DNA from: Chloroflexota bacterium
GTDB lineage: Bacteria > Chloroflexota > Anaerolineae > Aggregatilineales > UBA3940
Reading direction: 5' to 3'
Assembly: GCA_010092775.1 (NCBI GenBank)
Contig: JAADYZ010000087.1
Location: forward strand, 1 to 6,633
DNA: 6,633 nucleotides
The number at the start of each line of letters is the position of its first letter. Within the stretch, counting starts at the first letter, position 1. A model generated the notes under the pieces. The model did not search any database. It saw only the letters and a list, made by a program, of their open reading frames with translations, and was not told the DNA's origin. Position numbers and translations under genes: made by a program. Below are positions 5,834-6,633 of this stretch, in pieces.

Positions 5834-6633
5834 CTATGCAGTTTCTACATGATGCTCCGATGACGAGATCGCCTGGTAAATGTTGATCGCGACTAGCGCA
5901 ATCACAACCACGGAGATGATCCCCGTGAACTGAGTTGCTGTCACACCTGTCACAACTAGACCCAAAATGACGATCACGACGGCGCTACCAAGGTAGAGAT
6001 ACACCCGTTTGATCTGGCTATGCGGCGTGAGTTTATCATCAAGGCCATAGTCAACGAGTGCCATTGCCAGCAAAAACAGAGCGATGGCGGCAGTGAGGGC
6101 CAGGCGATACTCTTCGGTTAGCGGAGCAGCGGGATAGTTGATCGTCTCAGCAAACAACTTCTTGATTGCAACACCGAAGGTCACAAGAGCAATCGGCAAG
6201 ACCAAATGCCCATAAGAATAGCTGGTTGCTTTAAGGTTTGAGCTTACATCGTAGAGCTTACCAGCCGTGTCGGAGAAATATAGCCACCAAAGCGAACACA
6301 AGACCGCTACGCCCATAATCCCGAAGGCGATCTGCTCGACACCCAGCAGCGTTCCCTGTGCGTCATCCAGCACCTTGACGAAGGCTTCCCCAAGAACAAT
6401 GATAGTGAAGATTCCCTGACGTTCGACCAGATGATGGTCGTCCAAGCCTGCATTGACCAACTCGCGGATCATCCTAGGGCGTGTGAAGAAGAACGCCTCA
6501 AAAGCAATAGCGACGAGCCAGGCTATCCACCGAACGTCGGAGGGTAGCAAGAGCGACCCCAACCAGATGGCGACTCCACCCGCAAAACCAATCATGTAGC
6601 GCAGGCTAAAGGTTTTACTTTCAGGATGTGTAG
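5834..6633 (-). CDS. LtrA-family (low temperature requirement A) membrane protein, N-terminus outside window
   Basis: The open frame runs on past the first internal Met at 6595 to the window edge, so at least 12 more residues precede it and the true start is outside. The visible 265 residues (numbered from the window edge) are an integral membrane protein with about eight hydrophobic segments, roughly at 14-30, 36-49, 74-88, 101-119, 143-160, 177-193, 210-229 and 235-255. The family hallmark is HLVERQGIFTIIVLGE (67-82), together with LWWLYF (114-119) and the later YGHLVLP (140-146). The LtrA family usually has about 370-400 residues, so roughly the first third is missing. It is named after a Listeria gene needed for growth in the cold; the molecular function is not established. 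The stop codon TAG is at 5834-5836 on the complement. It converges on the acyl-CoA cluster and is probably functionally unrelated to it. Confidence 0.9.
   Translation of the reverse strand, partial: THPESKTFSLRYMIGFAGGVAIWLGSLLLPSDVRWIAWLVAIAFEAFFFTRPRMIRELVNAGLDDHHLVERQGIFTIIVLGEAFVKVLDDAQGTLLGVEQIAFGIMGVAVLCSLWWLYFSDTAGKLYDVSSNLKATSYSYGHLVLPIALVTFGVAIKKLFAETINYPAAPLTEEYRLALTAAIALFLLAMALVDYGLDDKLTPHSQIKRVYLYLGSAVVIVILGLVVTGVTATQFTGIISVVVIALVAINIYQAISSSEHHVETA

Overview
The window carries a four-gene plus-strand cluster (264-5570) and, converging on it, the C-terminal part of a membrane protein gene on the minus strand (5834 to the right edge). Everything points to a bacterial chromosome: Shine-Dalgarno-like sites precede the first three genes, two of the intergenic gaps are short and the last is only 2 bp. 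Base composition looks moderately G+C-rich by eye. No rRNA, tRNA, CRISPR array, transposase or phage gene is visible. The lineage cannot be fixed from the sequence; the protein style resembles what I remember from Chloroflexota or Actinobacteria, but that is an impression only.

Layout. Positions 1-263 appear non-coding, with a candidate promoter and a small inverted repeat; the first ~60 bases are richer in G+C and may hold the tail of an upstream gene. Then come a beta-ketoacyl-ACP synthase III (KAS III)-like protein (264-1274), a first acyl-CoA synthetase of the AMP-forming ANL superfamily (1323-2885), an alpha/beta hydrolase with a Ser-His-Asp triad (2971-4029) and a second, diverged acyl-CoA synthetase (4032-5570). 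Hairpin-forming sequences lie at the first two gene junctions. The 5571-5833 gap between the convergent genes is non-coding and ends in a 23-bp imperfect inverted repeat. The last gene, 5834-6633, encodes an LtrA-family (low temperature requirement A) integral membrane protein that is cut by the window edge.

How the genes may work together (inference). Two ligases with different substrate-pocket motifs could activate two different carboxylic acids as CoA thioesters. The KAS III-like enzyme could condense or transfer an acyl group, and the hydrolase could cleave an ester, thioester or lactone. The KAS III-like protein keeps the catalytic Cys and first His of the family but appears to have His in place of the usual Asn, so it may be an acyltransferase or a non-standard condensing enzyme rather than a fatty-acid initiation enzyme. 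The gene set superficially resembles the olefin (ole) clusters, but the hydrolase nucleophile is Ser rather than Asp and no reductase is present. The substrate and direction (synthesis or breakdown) are not readable from the sequence.
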